From Actinomycetes bacterium (GTDB lineage Bacteria > Actinomycetota > Aquicultoria > CAJVYJ01 > JAUVQD01), in contig JAUVQD010000114.1 of the NCBI GenBank assembly GCA_030598355.1, forward strand, positions 1-5,275: 5,275 bases of DNA. The letters are read 5' to 3'. A program made the translations under genes and the position numbers. This document shows, one piece after another, positions 1-5,275 of this stretch (positions within the stretch are counted from its first letter, which is position 1; every line of letters starts with the position of its first letter). The notes beneath the pieces are model-generated. The model was not told the origin of the DNA. It saw nothing but the letters and a program-made list of their open reading frames with translations, and did no database searches.

Positions 1-10
1 CAAAGACTTT

Positions 11-931
11 CTAACCGAAAATCTCGCCGCTAAGCGGCCTGTAGCCGCGAATAAACTCATCGGCGGGCATATTTCTTTTGCCTGCTGGCTGCACCTCGGA
101 TATTTTAAGGACCCCCAGGCCGGTGCCGACCAACAATTGATCGTTTTCAATTATGGCAACACCGGGGTCTGCCTCGCCCATCTCCGCTTCCTCGGCGCCT
201 CCGATCTTGAGTCTCCTGCCGCGCCAAAAGGTAAAAGCACCGGGAGCGGGTTGCAAAGCTCGTATTTGATTTACCAGCTCAAGAGAACTCTTCTGCCAAT
301 CGATCCTCAATTCTTCCTTTTTGATTGGAGGCGCGAAAGTGGCATTGTCATCTGTTTGTGGTCTTTCGACTATCTTTCCGTCAGCCAGCTTATCAAGAAC
401 TTTATCTATTAGCTCAGCGCCAAGCGCGGCAATTTTACCGCTCAAGGCGCCACTATTTTCGTTTATATCAATGACCACCTCGGCCTGGTCAAGAATGGCG
501 CCGGTATCCATCCCTTCATCCATTTTCATAATCGTAACGCCGGTCTTCTTAAACCCACGCATAATCGCCCGCTGTATCGGGGCCGCACCCCTTAAGGCTG
601 GAAGAAAAGACGCGTGAATGTTTATACACCCATATTTTGGAACTTTCAGTAAGTCGGCTGAAAGTATCTGTCCATACGCCGCCACGACAATGGCTTCAGG
701 CGCCATTAGGCGTATTTGATTGATAACATCTTCGTCGTTTACACGATTGGGCTCCAAAACGGGAATTTTCGCTTCTTCAGCCCATTTCTTCACAGGGGAA
801 GGTTGAAGCTTTAAGTTTCTTCCTCGCGGTCGCTCTGGTTGTGTTATGACGGCCTTGATTCTGTGGCGTTGATGGAGTTTCTCTAAGGGCGTTAGTGAAA
901 ACGCCGGAGTGCCGAAGAAAAGGAGATCCAC
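11..931 (-). CDS. fmt: methionyl-tRNA formyltransferase
   Basis: Transfers a formyl group from 10-formyltetrahydrofolate to initiator Met-tRNA (EC 2.1.2.9), making the fMet-tRNA used to start translation. With a GTG start at 931 the product is 306 aa, near the usual 310-315. The N-terminal catalytic domain begins with the family-like DLLFFGTPAF (2-11) and has the PERPRGRNLKLQPSPVK loop (32-48). The active site includes N104, H106 and D142, within NIHASFLPALRGAAPIQ (104-120) and TIMKMDEGMDTG (133-144). The C-terminal tRNA-binding domain covers about 205-306. GTG is preferred over the upstream in-frame ATG at 1006 because the extra 25 residues would overlap def by 74 nt and do not resemble the family. 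GTG also has AGAGG at 6-nt spacing. Stop is TAG, 10 nt from the window edge. Confidence 0.96.
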   Translation of the reverse strand: MDLLFFGTPAFSLTPLEKLHQRHRIKAVITQPERPRGRNLKLQPSPVKKWAEEAKIPVLEPNRVNDEDVINQIRLMAPEAIVVAAYGQILSADLLKVPKYGCINIHASFLPALRGAAPIQRAIMRGFKKTGVTIMKMDEGMDTGAILDQAEVVIDINENSGALSGKIAALGAELIDKVLDKLADGKIVERPQTDDNATFAPPIKKEELRIDWQKSSLELVNQIRALQPAPGAFTFWRGRRLKIGGAEEAEMGEADPGVAIIENDQLLVGTGLGVLKISEVQPAGKRNMPADEFIRGYRPLSGEIFG

Positions 932-932
932 A

Positions 933-1433
933 TTAAGCCTCTTGGTCTTGAGCTTCCATAAACTCTTGAATCGCTCTTCTTCGGTTCTCTTGATCGGTTC
1001 GGTCAACTATAGACAGACCAGCCAGGTGATCGATTTCATGCTGCAGGACTCGCGCTAAAAAATCACTGGCCTCAATCTGAACCGGCCGGCCTTTAAGATC
1101 TAAGGCTGACACAACCACGTTCTTTGATCTCCTCACAGGGACCTGGACGCCAGGCAGGCACAAACAGCCTTCTTCCTCGACGTCGGTTTTCTTAGAGGCC
1201 TCATCAATTACGGGATTAACGTAAATAACATAATTTCCTTCATCCATGTCAATAACAATAACTTGCTTTAAGACGCCAATTTGGGGAGCAGCTAAGCCTA
1301 TTCCCCGGTATTCATACATTGTCTTCGCCATCCCCGAGGAGAGAGTTTTTATGTTCATGTCTATAGCTTCAACTTTTTTTGATCTTTCCTTTAATATCGG
1401 ATCACCAAAAGTTTTTACAGTTAAAAGAGCCAT
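933..1433 (-). CDS. def: peptide deformylase
   Basis: Cytosolic metalloenzyme (EC 3.5.1.88) that removes the formyl group from the N-terminal methionine of new proteins as they leave the ribosome, undoing the fmt reaction. The product is 166 aa, typical of the family. Motif 1, GIGLAAPQIG, is at 44-53 (Q51). Motif 2, EGCLCLPG, is at 88-95 with metal ligand C90. Motif 3, QHEIDHLAGL, is at 131-140 with metal ligands H132 and H136 and catalytic E133. Two mild departures from the common consensus: C92 where serine is usual, and alanine instead of asparagine after HEIDHL. The catalytic set is complete. The start is an ATG with AGGAGG at 6-nt spacing. It begins 10 nt after priA and its TAA lies 1 nt before the fmt GTG; def and fmt are a classic pair. 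Confidence 0.97.
   Translation of the reverse strand: MALLTVKTFGDPILKERSKKVEAIDMNIKTLSSGMAKTMYEYRGIGLAAPQIGVLKQVIVIDMDEGNYVIYVNPVIDEASKKTDVEEEGCLCLPGVQVPVRRSKNVVVSALDLKGRPVQIEASDFLARVLQHEIDHLAGLSIVDRTDQENRRRAIQEFMEAQDQEA
938..942 (-). promoter_or_regulatory. ribosome binding site of fmt inside the def 3' end
   Basis: AGAGG lies within the last codons of def, 6 nt before the fmt GTG (931). It decides the fmt start. An out-of-frame ATG (933-931) overlaps both the def TAA and the GTG; it has only 4-nt spacing and hits a stop after 13 codons, so it is not the start. Confidence 0.75.
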
Positions 1434-1439
1434 GGCTCG

Positions 1440-1445
1440 CCTCCT
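1440..1445 (-). promoter_or_regulatory. ribosome binding site of def, overlapping the priA stop
   Basis: AGGAGG lies 6 nt before the def ATG. Its first two bases are the last two of the priA TAG stop, so a ribosome ending priA sits on the def initiation site. This suggests termination-reinitiation coupling, but the strong site should also allow independent initiation and so higher Def than PriA output. Confidence 0.85.
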
Positions 1446-3819
1446 AGAGCAACCAAACAGGATCTACATCTGCTATTATCTTAACGTTTTTATAACGACT
1501 GGTTAAGTCTACATCGGTTCTCAATGCCTTTTTTACCCACTTGGGATCTTTGGTTATAATCATCAAATGCCAGCGGTACCTACCCTTGATGCGTGATATA
1601 GGCGCCGGTACGGGCCCGAGTATCTGAGCCTTTTCTCTCAATATCTGATTCAAGCCTATGCCCAGCTCGCGTGCCGTCGTCTCTACAAGTTTCTCAATTT
1701 GACCTGAAAACACGATATTAATGATTGAAGTGAAAGGCGGATAGTCCAGGTCGCGCCGGTGTTTCGTTTCAGTCTCGCAAAAATCGCCGTAGCTTGATTC
1801 AACTGCGCGAATCGCGTAGTTGTCAGGATTATATGTCTGAATTATCACCTTGCCGGGGATAGGGCCTCGCCCCGACCGCCCGCTGACTTGGGTTAATAGT
1901 TGCGCAGTTCTTTCAGCAGCTCGAAAATCCGGTATATTCAGAGCGGTGTCGGCATTTATGATTCCAACTAGAGCCACATCTGGAAAATCAAGGCCTTTTG
2001 CGATCATTTGGGTCCCCAATAGAATGGCGCCTTTGGTTTCATAGAAGTTTTGAAGATGACGGTGGTGAGCCCCTCGAGCAGATGTGGAATCTGAATCCAT
2101 TCGGATGACGCGTGTCTCCGGAAAGAGGGTTGCAAGCTCGCTCTCTATTCTTTGAGTACCGATGCCACCGAACTTCCAATTGGAGCTTTTGCACTCCGGG
2201 CAGGTTCTCGGGGCGCTTTTTGACAAACCGCAATGATGGCATCGCAAGCGATTAGTTACTTTGTGGAATGTCAGCGAGATCGCGCAATTGTCGCAGATTG
2301 GAACAAAACCGCATTTACGGCAGAGCATAAAATTGGCGAATCCCCTTCTGTTTAACAACAGAATTGCTTTATGGTCTTGATCAATCGTCTGCTTAAGGTT
2401 GTCAAACAATGTCTTTGATATGAGGCCGGTTCCGCTCTCAATTCTAGGTGTTTCGCGCATGTCGACGATCTTGATAGAGGGTTCATTGAAGCCAAAAACA
2501 CGATTCTTCAACCTAAGATGCGTACCCTCTGAGCGAACAAGCGATTGCGATTCCAGCGACGGTGTAGCACTGCCCATAACTAGAGCCGCGTTGTTGATCC
2601 GGGCCAATTTCTTGGCGACGACCCGGGCGTCATATCTGGGAGTGACATTCTGCTTGTAGCTAGTTTCGTGTTCCTCGTCTAGAACGATCAAACCCAGGTT
2701 GTCGATAGGAGCAAACAAAGCTGACCTTGGTCCGACCACAACCTTCGCGTTACCGTTAGCCACTTCGTGCCATGCATCAAAACGTTCTCCCGCCTTTAGA
2801 CCGCTGTGCAGAAGAGCGACTTGTTTGCCAAATCTGTTAGCTAATCGCTCCACTAGTTGCGGCAAGAGCGAAATCTCCGGTACGAGGAAAATAACGCCTT
2901 TATCGTCTTTAAGACAGATCTCGGCGGCGCGCATATAGACCTCGGTTTTTCCACTCCCTGTTATGCCGTCGAGTAAAAAAGAGTGATATGCATTTTGCGT
3001 AAGAGCCGAGGCGATCTCTGTCAAAGCATGGTTCTGTTCTTCATTGAGTGTAATCGGGGATGTCTTAGCGTTTGTGAAGCTCGTTTTTGAGTCCCGTTTG
3101 ATCGGTTTGCTAAAAAGAGAAACAAAACCTTTGCTCACCAGCGAATTGAGAGTTTGGCGACTGGCTTCCACCCGACTCAGCAGCTCTTTAACAGGCACCG
3201 GCGCTTTCTTCTTTAATTCATTGAGCACTAAGAGCTGTTTTTGACCGCGCACCGCGGAAATATCGACATCTTTACTCAGGTCCGCGAATTCCAGCACCAG
3301 GGGTTTTACTGACGGTTCACGCAGAAGGAATCGTTGTTTTAGGGCGCCATTCTTTATTAGTGACTGAATCCTATGTTTGGTAAAAGCGCCTTCCATCCGT
3401 CGGCGGGTAGCGCTGCCCCCGTTATTAGCCAGCCATTTCAGAGCCGGCTCGTCCTGTGAATCTTCATCAGAGAGCTCAAGAATTGTCTGCAGGTTTGGCT
3501 GACCGCCGGGGGGTAAAGTCAACTTGATAATTTCGTTGAAACTCGTTAAATAATGATCAGCCATCCAGTGACTAAGATCAATGTGGGCGGGGCTGATGAA
3601 TCGGCGCCCCTCAACCAACCCCAGGATTGACTTAAGGCCGTCCGTAGGGCGCTCATTCTCTATCCCGACAACATAGCCGAGGCACTTTCGCTGGCGTACA
3701 GGAACAATTACGGTAGAGCCCAATTCGGTTTCCGAGGCCAGTTCATCTGGAATAAGATAATCATATGTGCGTCTTAAATTTGGCGCGCTAAGATCGATCG
3801 CAATTTTGGCTATCGACAA
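1444..3819 (-). CDS. priA: primosomal protein N' (replication restart helicase PriA)
   Basis: Superfamily 2, 3'-to-5' DNA helicase that recognises stalled forks and starts primosome assembly for replication restart. The product is 791 aa, a little longer than the 732 aa of E. coli. The N-terminal 3'-DNA-binding domain spans about 1-105 and a winged-helix-like region about 110-240. The helicase core has Walker A GITGSGKT (285-292, K291), GPRSALFAP (363-371), the Walker B box DEEH (381-384) and GSATPS (416-421). Eight cysteines bind two zincs (C500, C503, C509, C512, C527, C530, C540, C543). The C-terminal helicase lobe has GTQMIAKGLDFPDV (602-615) and QVSGRSGRG (644-652). The start is a TTG giving the family-like SIAKIAIDL; no ATG or GTG lies in frame between it and the metK stop. 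Stop is TAG, overlapping the def binding site. The core looks fully active. Confidence 0.97.
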   Translation of the reverse strand: MSIAKIAIDLSAPNLRRTYDYLIPDELASETELGSTVIVPVRQRKCLGYVVGIENERPTDGLKSILGLVEGRRFISPAHIDLSHWMADHYLTSFNEIIKLTLPPGGQPNLQTILELSDEDSQDEPALKWLANNGGSATRRRMEGAFTKHRIQSLIKNGALKQRFLLREPSVKPLVLEFADLSKDVDISAVRGQKQLLVLNELKKKAPVPVKELLSRVEASRQTLNSLVSKGFVSLFSKPIKRDSKTSFTNAKTSPITLNEEQNHALTEIASALTQNAYHSFLLDGITGSGKTEVYMRAAEICLKDDKGVIFLVPEISLLPQLVERLANRFGKQVALLHSGLKAGERFDAWHEVANGNAKVVVGPRSALFAPIDNLGLIVLDEEHETSYKQNVTPRYDARVVAKKLARINNAALVMGSATPSLESQSLVRSEGTHLRLKNRVFGFNEPSIKIVDMRETPRIESGTGLISKTLFDNLKQTIDQDHKAILLLNRRGFANFMLCRKCGFVPICDNCAISLTFHKVTNRLRCHHCGLSKSAPRTCPECKSSNWKFGGIGTQRIESELATLFPETRVIRMDSDSTSARGAHHRHLQNFYETKGAILLGTQMIAKGLDFPDVALVGIINADTALNIPDFRAAERTAQLLTQVSGRSGRGPIPGKVIIQTYNPDNYAIRAVESSYGDFCETETKHRRDLDYPPFTSIINIVFSGQIEKLVETTARELGIGLNQILREKAQILGPVPAPISRIKGRYRWHLMIITKDPKWVKKALRTDVDLTSRYKNVKIIADVDPVWLL

Positions 3820-3825
3820 TTTTTT

Positions 3826-3828
3826 TCC
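3826..3828 (-). promoter_or_regulatory. weak ribosome binding site of priA before a TTG start
   Basis: Only a GGA, six A residues before the TTG at 3819, is visible in the 26-nt metK-priA gap. This is far weaker than the AGGAGG of metK and def. Together with the TTG codon it predicts low PriA synthesis, which fits a protein needed in few copies per cell. The A-rich stretch may help ribosome loading. Confidence 0.45.
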
Positions 3829-3845
3829 AAGTACGGAGCCTGCTT

Positions 3846-5060
3846 CTATACGACCGCGCTGATTCCCGACGCGCTTCTTAGTTGGTCAGCGACATCGCAT
3901 TTTTCCCAAGTAAAGCCATCTTCATCTCGACCAAAGTGGCCATAAGCTGCTGTATTCTTGTAGATTGGGCGCCTTAGCTTCAGGTTTTTAATTATCGCGG
4001 CCGGCCGTAGATCAAAATGTTCCACTATCAGTTTTTGGATTTGCTCGACTGATATTTTTTCCGTGCCAAACGTATCCACCATTACCGATACCGGGTGAGC
4101 AACGCCTATCACGTAGGCTAACTGCACTTCGCATTTTTCAGCTAAATCCGCCGCTACAACATTTTTTGCGACATGACGGGCCGCGTAAGCTGCTGAACGA
4201 TCCACTTTTGTGGGATCTTTTCCAGAAAAAGCTCCGCCGCCGTGTCTCGCCATCCCGCCGTAAGTGTCGACGATAATTTTGCGTCCTGTTAAGCCGGCGT
4301 CGCCCATAGGTCCGCCGACCTCAAATTTTCCTGTCGGATTGACCAGGAATTTAAGTGAAGCGTGATCCACAAGCTTATCGGGTAATACCGGCAGAACAAC
4401 GTGTTCGAGTAGAGCGGGTTTTAGTTCATCCTCAATATTCATCGAAGGTCCATGCTGAGTTGAGATGACCACCGTCCTAATTCGGTAAGGCTGTCCGTCC
4501 CGGTACTCAACAGTTACCTGAGTCTTTCCATCGGGCCGAAGCTCGTCAACGATATCCTTCTTCCTGACCTCAGACAAACGCCGGGCGAGTTTATGGGCAA
4601 ACATAATCGGGGCAGGCATCAGCTCTGGCGTCTCATTACAGGCGTACCCGAACATCATGCCTTGATCGCCCGCGCCTAATCTATTTAGATCATCCTCGGT
4701 AAGGTCTTCGCCTCTTTCCTCAATAGAGTGGTTGACGCCAACGGCGATATCACTCGATTGTTCGTCGATTGTAGTTAAAACCCCGCAGGTATCACAATCA
4801 AAGCCAAATTTAGCTCGGGTGTAGCCGACACCCCTAATTGTTTCACGGACTATTTCGGGAATAGATACATAAGTATTAGTCGTTATTTCTCCCCCGACAA
4901 CAACCAATCCAGTAGTAACAAAGGTTTCGCAGGCCACTCTTCCCATCGGGTCTTCCGTATAGATGGCATCAAGAATTGAATCAGATATCTGGTCTGCTAT
5001 TTTGTCGGGATGCCCCTCTGTGACCGACTCTGACGTAAAAACAAAATCTTTTGACGACAT
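3846..5060 (-). CDS. metK: S-adenosylmethionine synthetase (methionine adenosyltransferase)
   Basis: Cytosolic enzyme (EC 2.5.1.6) joining methionine and ATP to give S-adenosylmethionine, phosphate and diphosphate; it needs Mg and K ions and normally acts as a tetramer. The product is 404 aa, close to the usual 380-400. The N-terminal domain holds [13 protein letters not shown] (15-27) with the catalytic H17 and metal ligand D19. Signature 1, [12 protein letters not shown], is at 129-140. The central [17 protein letters not shown] is at 253-269, and the glycine-rich loop GGGAFSGKD at 274-282 is the second signature. The start is the ATG at 5060, preceded by AGGAGG and matching the family N-terminus ([16 protein letters not shown]). 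The longer frame back to 5126 would run through the leader and is rejected. Stop is TAG. It is first in the operon and under the SAM-I riboswitch, giving direct feedback by its own product. All key residues checked are present. Confidence 0.98.
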   Translation of the reverse strand: MSSKDFVFTSESVTEGHPDKIADQISDSILDAIYTEDPMGRVACETFVTTGLVVVGGEITTNTYVSIPEIVRETIRGVGYTRAKFGFDCDTCGVLTTIDEQSSDIAVGVNHSIEERGEDLTEDDLNRLGAGDQGMMFGYACNETPELMPAPIMFAHKLARRLSEVRKKDIVDELRPDGKTQVTVEYRDGQPYRIRTVVISTQHGPSMNIEDELKPALLEHVVLPVLPDKLVDHASLKFLVNPTGKFEVGGPMGDAGLTGRKIIVDTYGGMARHGGGAFSGKDPTKVDRSAAYAARHVAKNVVAADLAEKCEVQLAYVIGVAHPVSVMVDTFGTEKISVEQIQKLIVEHFDLRPAAIIKNLKLRRPIYKNTAAYGHFGRDEDGFTWEKCDVADQLRSASGISAVV

Positions 5061-5066
5061 ATAATT

Positions 5067-5072
5067 CCTCCT
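5067..5072 (-). promoter_or_regulatory. ribosome binding site of metK (AGGAGG)
   Basis: A perfect AGGAGG lies 6 nt before the ATG at 5060. It decides the metK start in favour of this ATG over in-frame upstream codons (ATG at 5126, TTG at 5096). It is the element masked by the proposed 13-bp sequestering helix. Confidence 0.9.
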
Positions 5073-5099
5073 GTTTTTTTGTCCTAAAAAGCGCAAAGC

Positions 5100-5122
5100 T
5101 TCCCTCTGATCTACAGAAGAAA
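5100..5122 (-). other. local hairpin competing for the anti-SD segment
   Basis: UUUCUUCUG (5122-5114) and CAGAGGGAA (5108-5100) form nine consecutive pairs (three G-U) around a 5-nt loop, UAGAU. The hairpin occupies the same pyrimidine segment that could mask the metK Shine-Dalgarno, so it would keep the ribosome site open. Because it is local it may form first during transcription. It could be an intermediate or a buffering element of the switch, or chance pairing from purine/pyrimidine-rich sequence. The bases after it (GC, UUU, GCGC, then five U) are not a clean terminator tail. Confidence 0.4.
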
Positions 5123-5142
5123 TCAAATATCAACAAAAATAT

Positions 5143-5253
5143 GCTCTCATCTGCCGGTGCTCTTCACGCAGGAAGGGGCACCTTAGAAGATATTTTACTT
5201 CCAGGTTGCCGAGGCTTCAAAGGGCCAGTCCCTCCACCTCTCTGGATAAGAGC
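5143..5253 (-). promoter_or_regulatory. SAM-I (S-box) riboswitch aptamer
   Basis: This leader RNA binds S-adenosylmethionine and controls metK just downstream. The minus strand matches the S-box consensus in order. P1 is a 9-bp helix (5253-5245 with 5151-5143, one G-U). The conserved GGUGGAGGGACUGGCCC block follows in P2 with its kink-turn region (about 5238-5222), then GAAGCC and GGCAACC (about 5218-5204). P3 pairs UGGAAG (5203-5198) with CUUCUA (5189-5184). Next come AAGGUGC and UUCC, then P4, pairing CUGC (5171-5168) with GCAG (5154-5151) plus GUG with CAC across a 2-nt bulge. The block closes with the signature AGAUGAGAG. The family and its position before a SAM synthetase gene agree. Very confident for the aptamer; the expression platform is a separate entry. 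Confidence 0.96.
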
Positions 5254-5275
5254 GATTGTAAACTCTTGGAACAGA

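Larger units (their letters stand above)
5062..5125 (-). promoter_or_regulatory. expression platform: Shine-Dalgarno sequestering helix of metK
   Basis: The leader segment UGAUUUCUUCUGU (5125-5113) can pair with ACAGGAGGAAUUA (5074-5062) in 13 consecutive pairs, three of them G-U, covering the whole AGGAGG site. The loop between them is 38 nt. This would block ribosome access to metK. The alternative partner of 5122-5113 is GCAGAUGAGA (5154-5145), the 3' strand of P4/P1: nine of ten positions pair, with one U-U mismatch and two G-U. The two states are therefore mutually exclusive, as in a translational S-box switch: SAM stabilises P1, frees the anti-SD segment and shuts metK off. No GC-rich hairpin with a U-tract is present, which argues against transcription termination. 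Pairing was read by eye; energies were not computed. Confidence 0.6.
11..5253 (-). other. putative operon: SAM-I leader, metK, priA, def, fmt
   Basis: All four genes lie on the same strand with intergenic gaps of 26 nt (metK-priA), 10 nt (priA-def) and 1 nt (def-fmt). No terminator-like hairpin with a U-tract is seen between them. The def ribosome binding site overlaps the priA stop and the fmt binding site lies inside def, so co-transcription and partial translational coupling are likely. Similar orders (metK-priA-def-fmt or priA-def-fmt) are known in Actinobacteria and Firmicutes. The promoter should be to the right of the window. The 3' end is not defined, because only 10 nt remain after the fmt stop. 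Co-transcription is inferred, not shown. Confidence 0.75.

Noticed and set aside
932..1006. N-terminal extension of fmt to an ATG at 1006.
   Set aside because: It would overlap def by 74 nt, lacks family similarity, and the GTG at 931 restores the normal Fmt N-terminus and length.
2039..2242. A 67-codon minus-strand frame inside priA.
   Set aside because: It is an alternate frame of the PriA zinc-binding and helicase region with no ribosome site or recognisable domain of its own.
137..3244. Several plus-strand open frames of about 64-98 codons opposite fmt, def and priA.
   Set aside because: They lie antisense to well-supported genes, resemble no known protein, and contain no recognisable domains; they are frame shadows.
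3820..3845. Possible promoter or terminator in the metK-priA gap.
   Set aside because: The gap is only 26 nt, with no inverted repeat or promoter-like boxes.
5076..5099. Possible intrinsic terminator: weak AAGC/GCUU hairpin followed by U residues in the metK leader.
   Set aside because: The stem is only about 4-5 pairs and the U-run forms part of the stem side, so it lacks the stability and tail of a real terminator.
5061..5126. N-terminal extension of metK to an ATG at 5126 or an in-frame TTG at 5096 preceded by GAGG.
   Set aside because: The added residues are encoded by the expression platform and the AGGAGG site itself, do not resemble MetK, and the ATG at 5060 has an ideal binding site. 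The GAGG-TTG pair at 5096 has plausible spacing, so a minor longer form is not fully excluded.
5255..5260. TACAAT upstream of the riboswitch as a -10 promoter box.
   Set aside because: Transcription would then start about 7 nt downstream, inside the 5' strand of P1, destroying the aptamer helix; the matching -35 would lie outside the window.

Overview
The window is a compact bacterial housekeeping cluster, all on the minus strand. In transcription order (right to left) it holds a SAM-I (S-box) riboswitch leader, metK, priA, def and fmt. The four genes are separated by 26, 10 and 1 nt and look like one operon. Upstream sequence stops 22 nt beyond the riboswitch, so the promoter is not visible. 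Only 10 nt follow the fmt stop, so the operon may continue past the left edge. No mobile element, CRISPR array, tRNA, rRNA or long repeat was seen.

Organism: base composition is near balanced and ribosome binding sites are strong AGGAGG types. Start codons are mixed (ATG, TTG, ATG, GTG) and three of four stops are TAG. A priA-def-fmt block occurs in Firmicutes and Actinobacteria; metK directly before priA is typical of Actinobacteria. SAM-I riboswitches are most common in Firmicutes and occur in several other phyla. PriA keeps an intact helicase core, unlike PriA of classical Actinobacteria such as Mycobacterium. A deep-branching, mid-GC actinobacterial relative or a Firmicute-like lineage would fit, but this is only an inference.

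Layout: 5143-5253 is the riboswitch aptamer. 5061-5142 is an 82-nt expression platform with no convincing intrinsic terminator. It contains a pyrimidine-rich segment able to pair over 13 bp with the metK Shine-Dalgarno region, and the 3' strand of P4/P1 can pair with the same segment, as expected of a translational SAM switch. A local 9-bp hairpin also competes for it. metK (3846-5060), priA (1444-3819), def (933-1433) and fmt (11-931) follow.

How the genes work together: metK makes S-adenosylmethionine from methionine and ATP. fmt formylates initiator Met-tRNA and def removes the formyl group from new proteins, so three of the four genes concern methionine use. PriA restarts stalled replication forks. 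A translational rather than terminator-type switch would let SAM turn down metK without ending transcription of the three downstream genes, which is the most interesting regulatory idea here.
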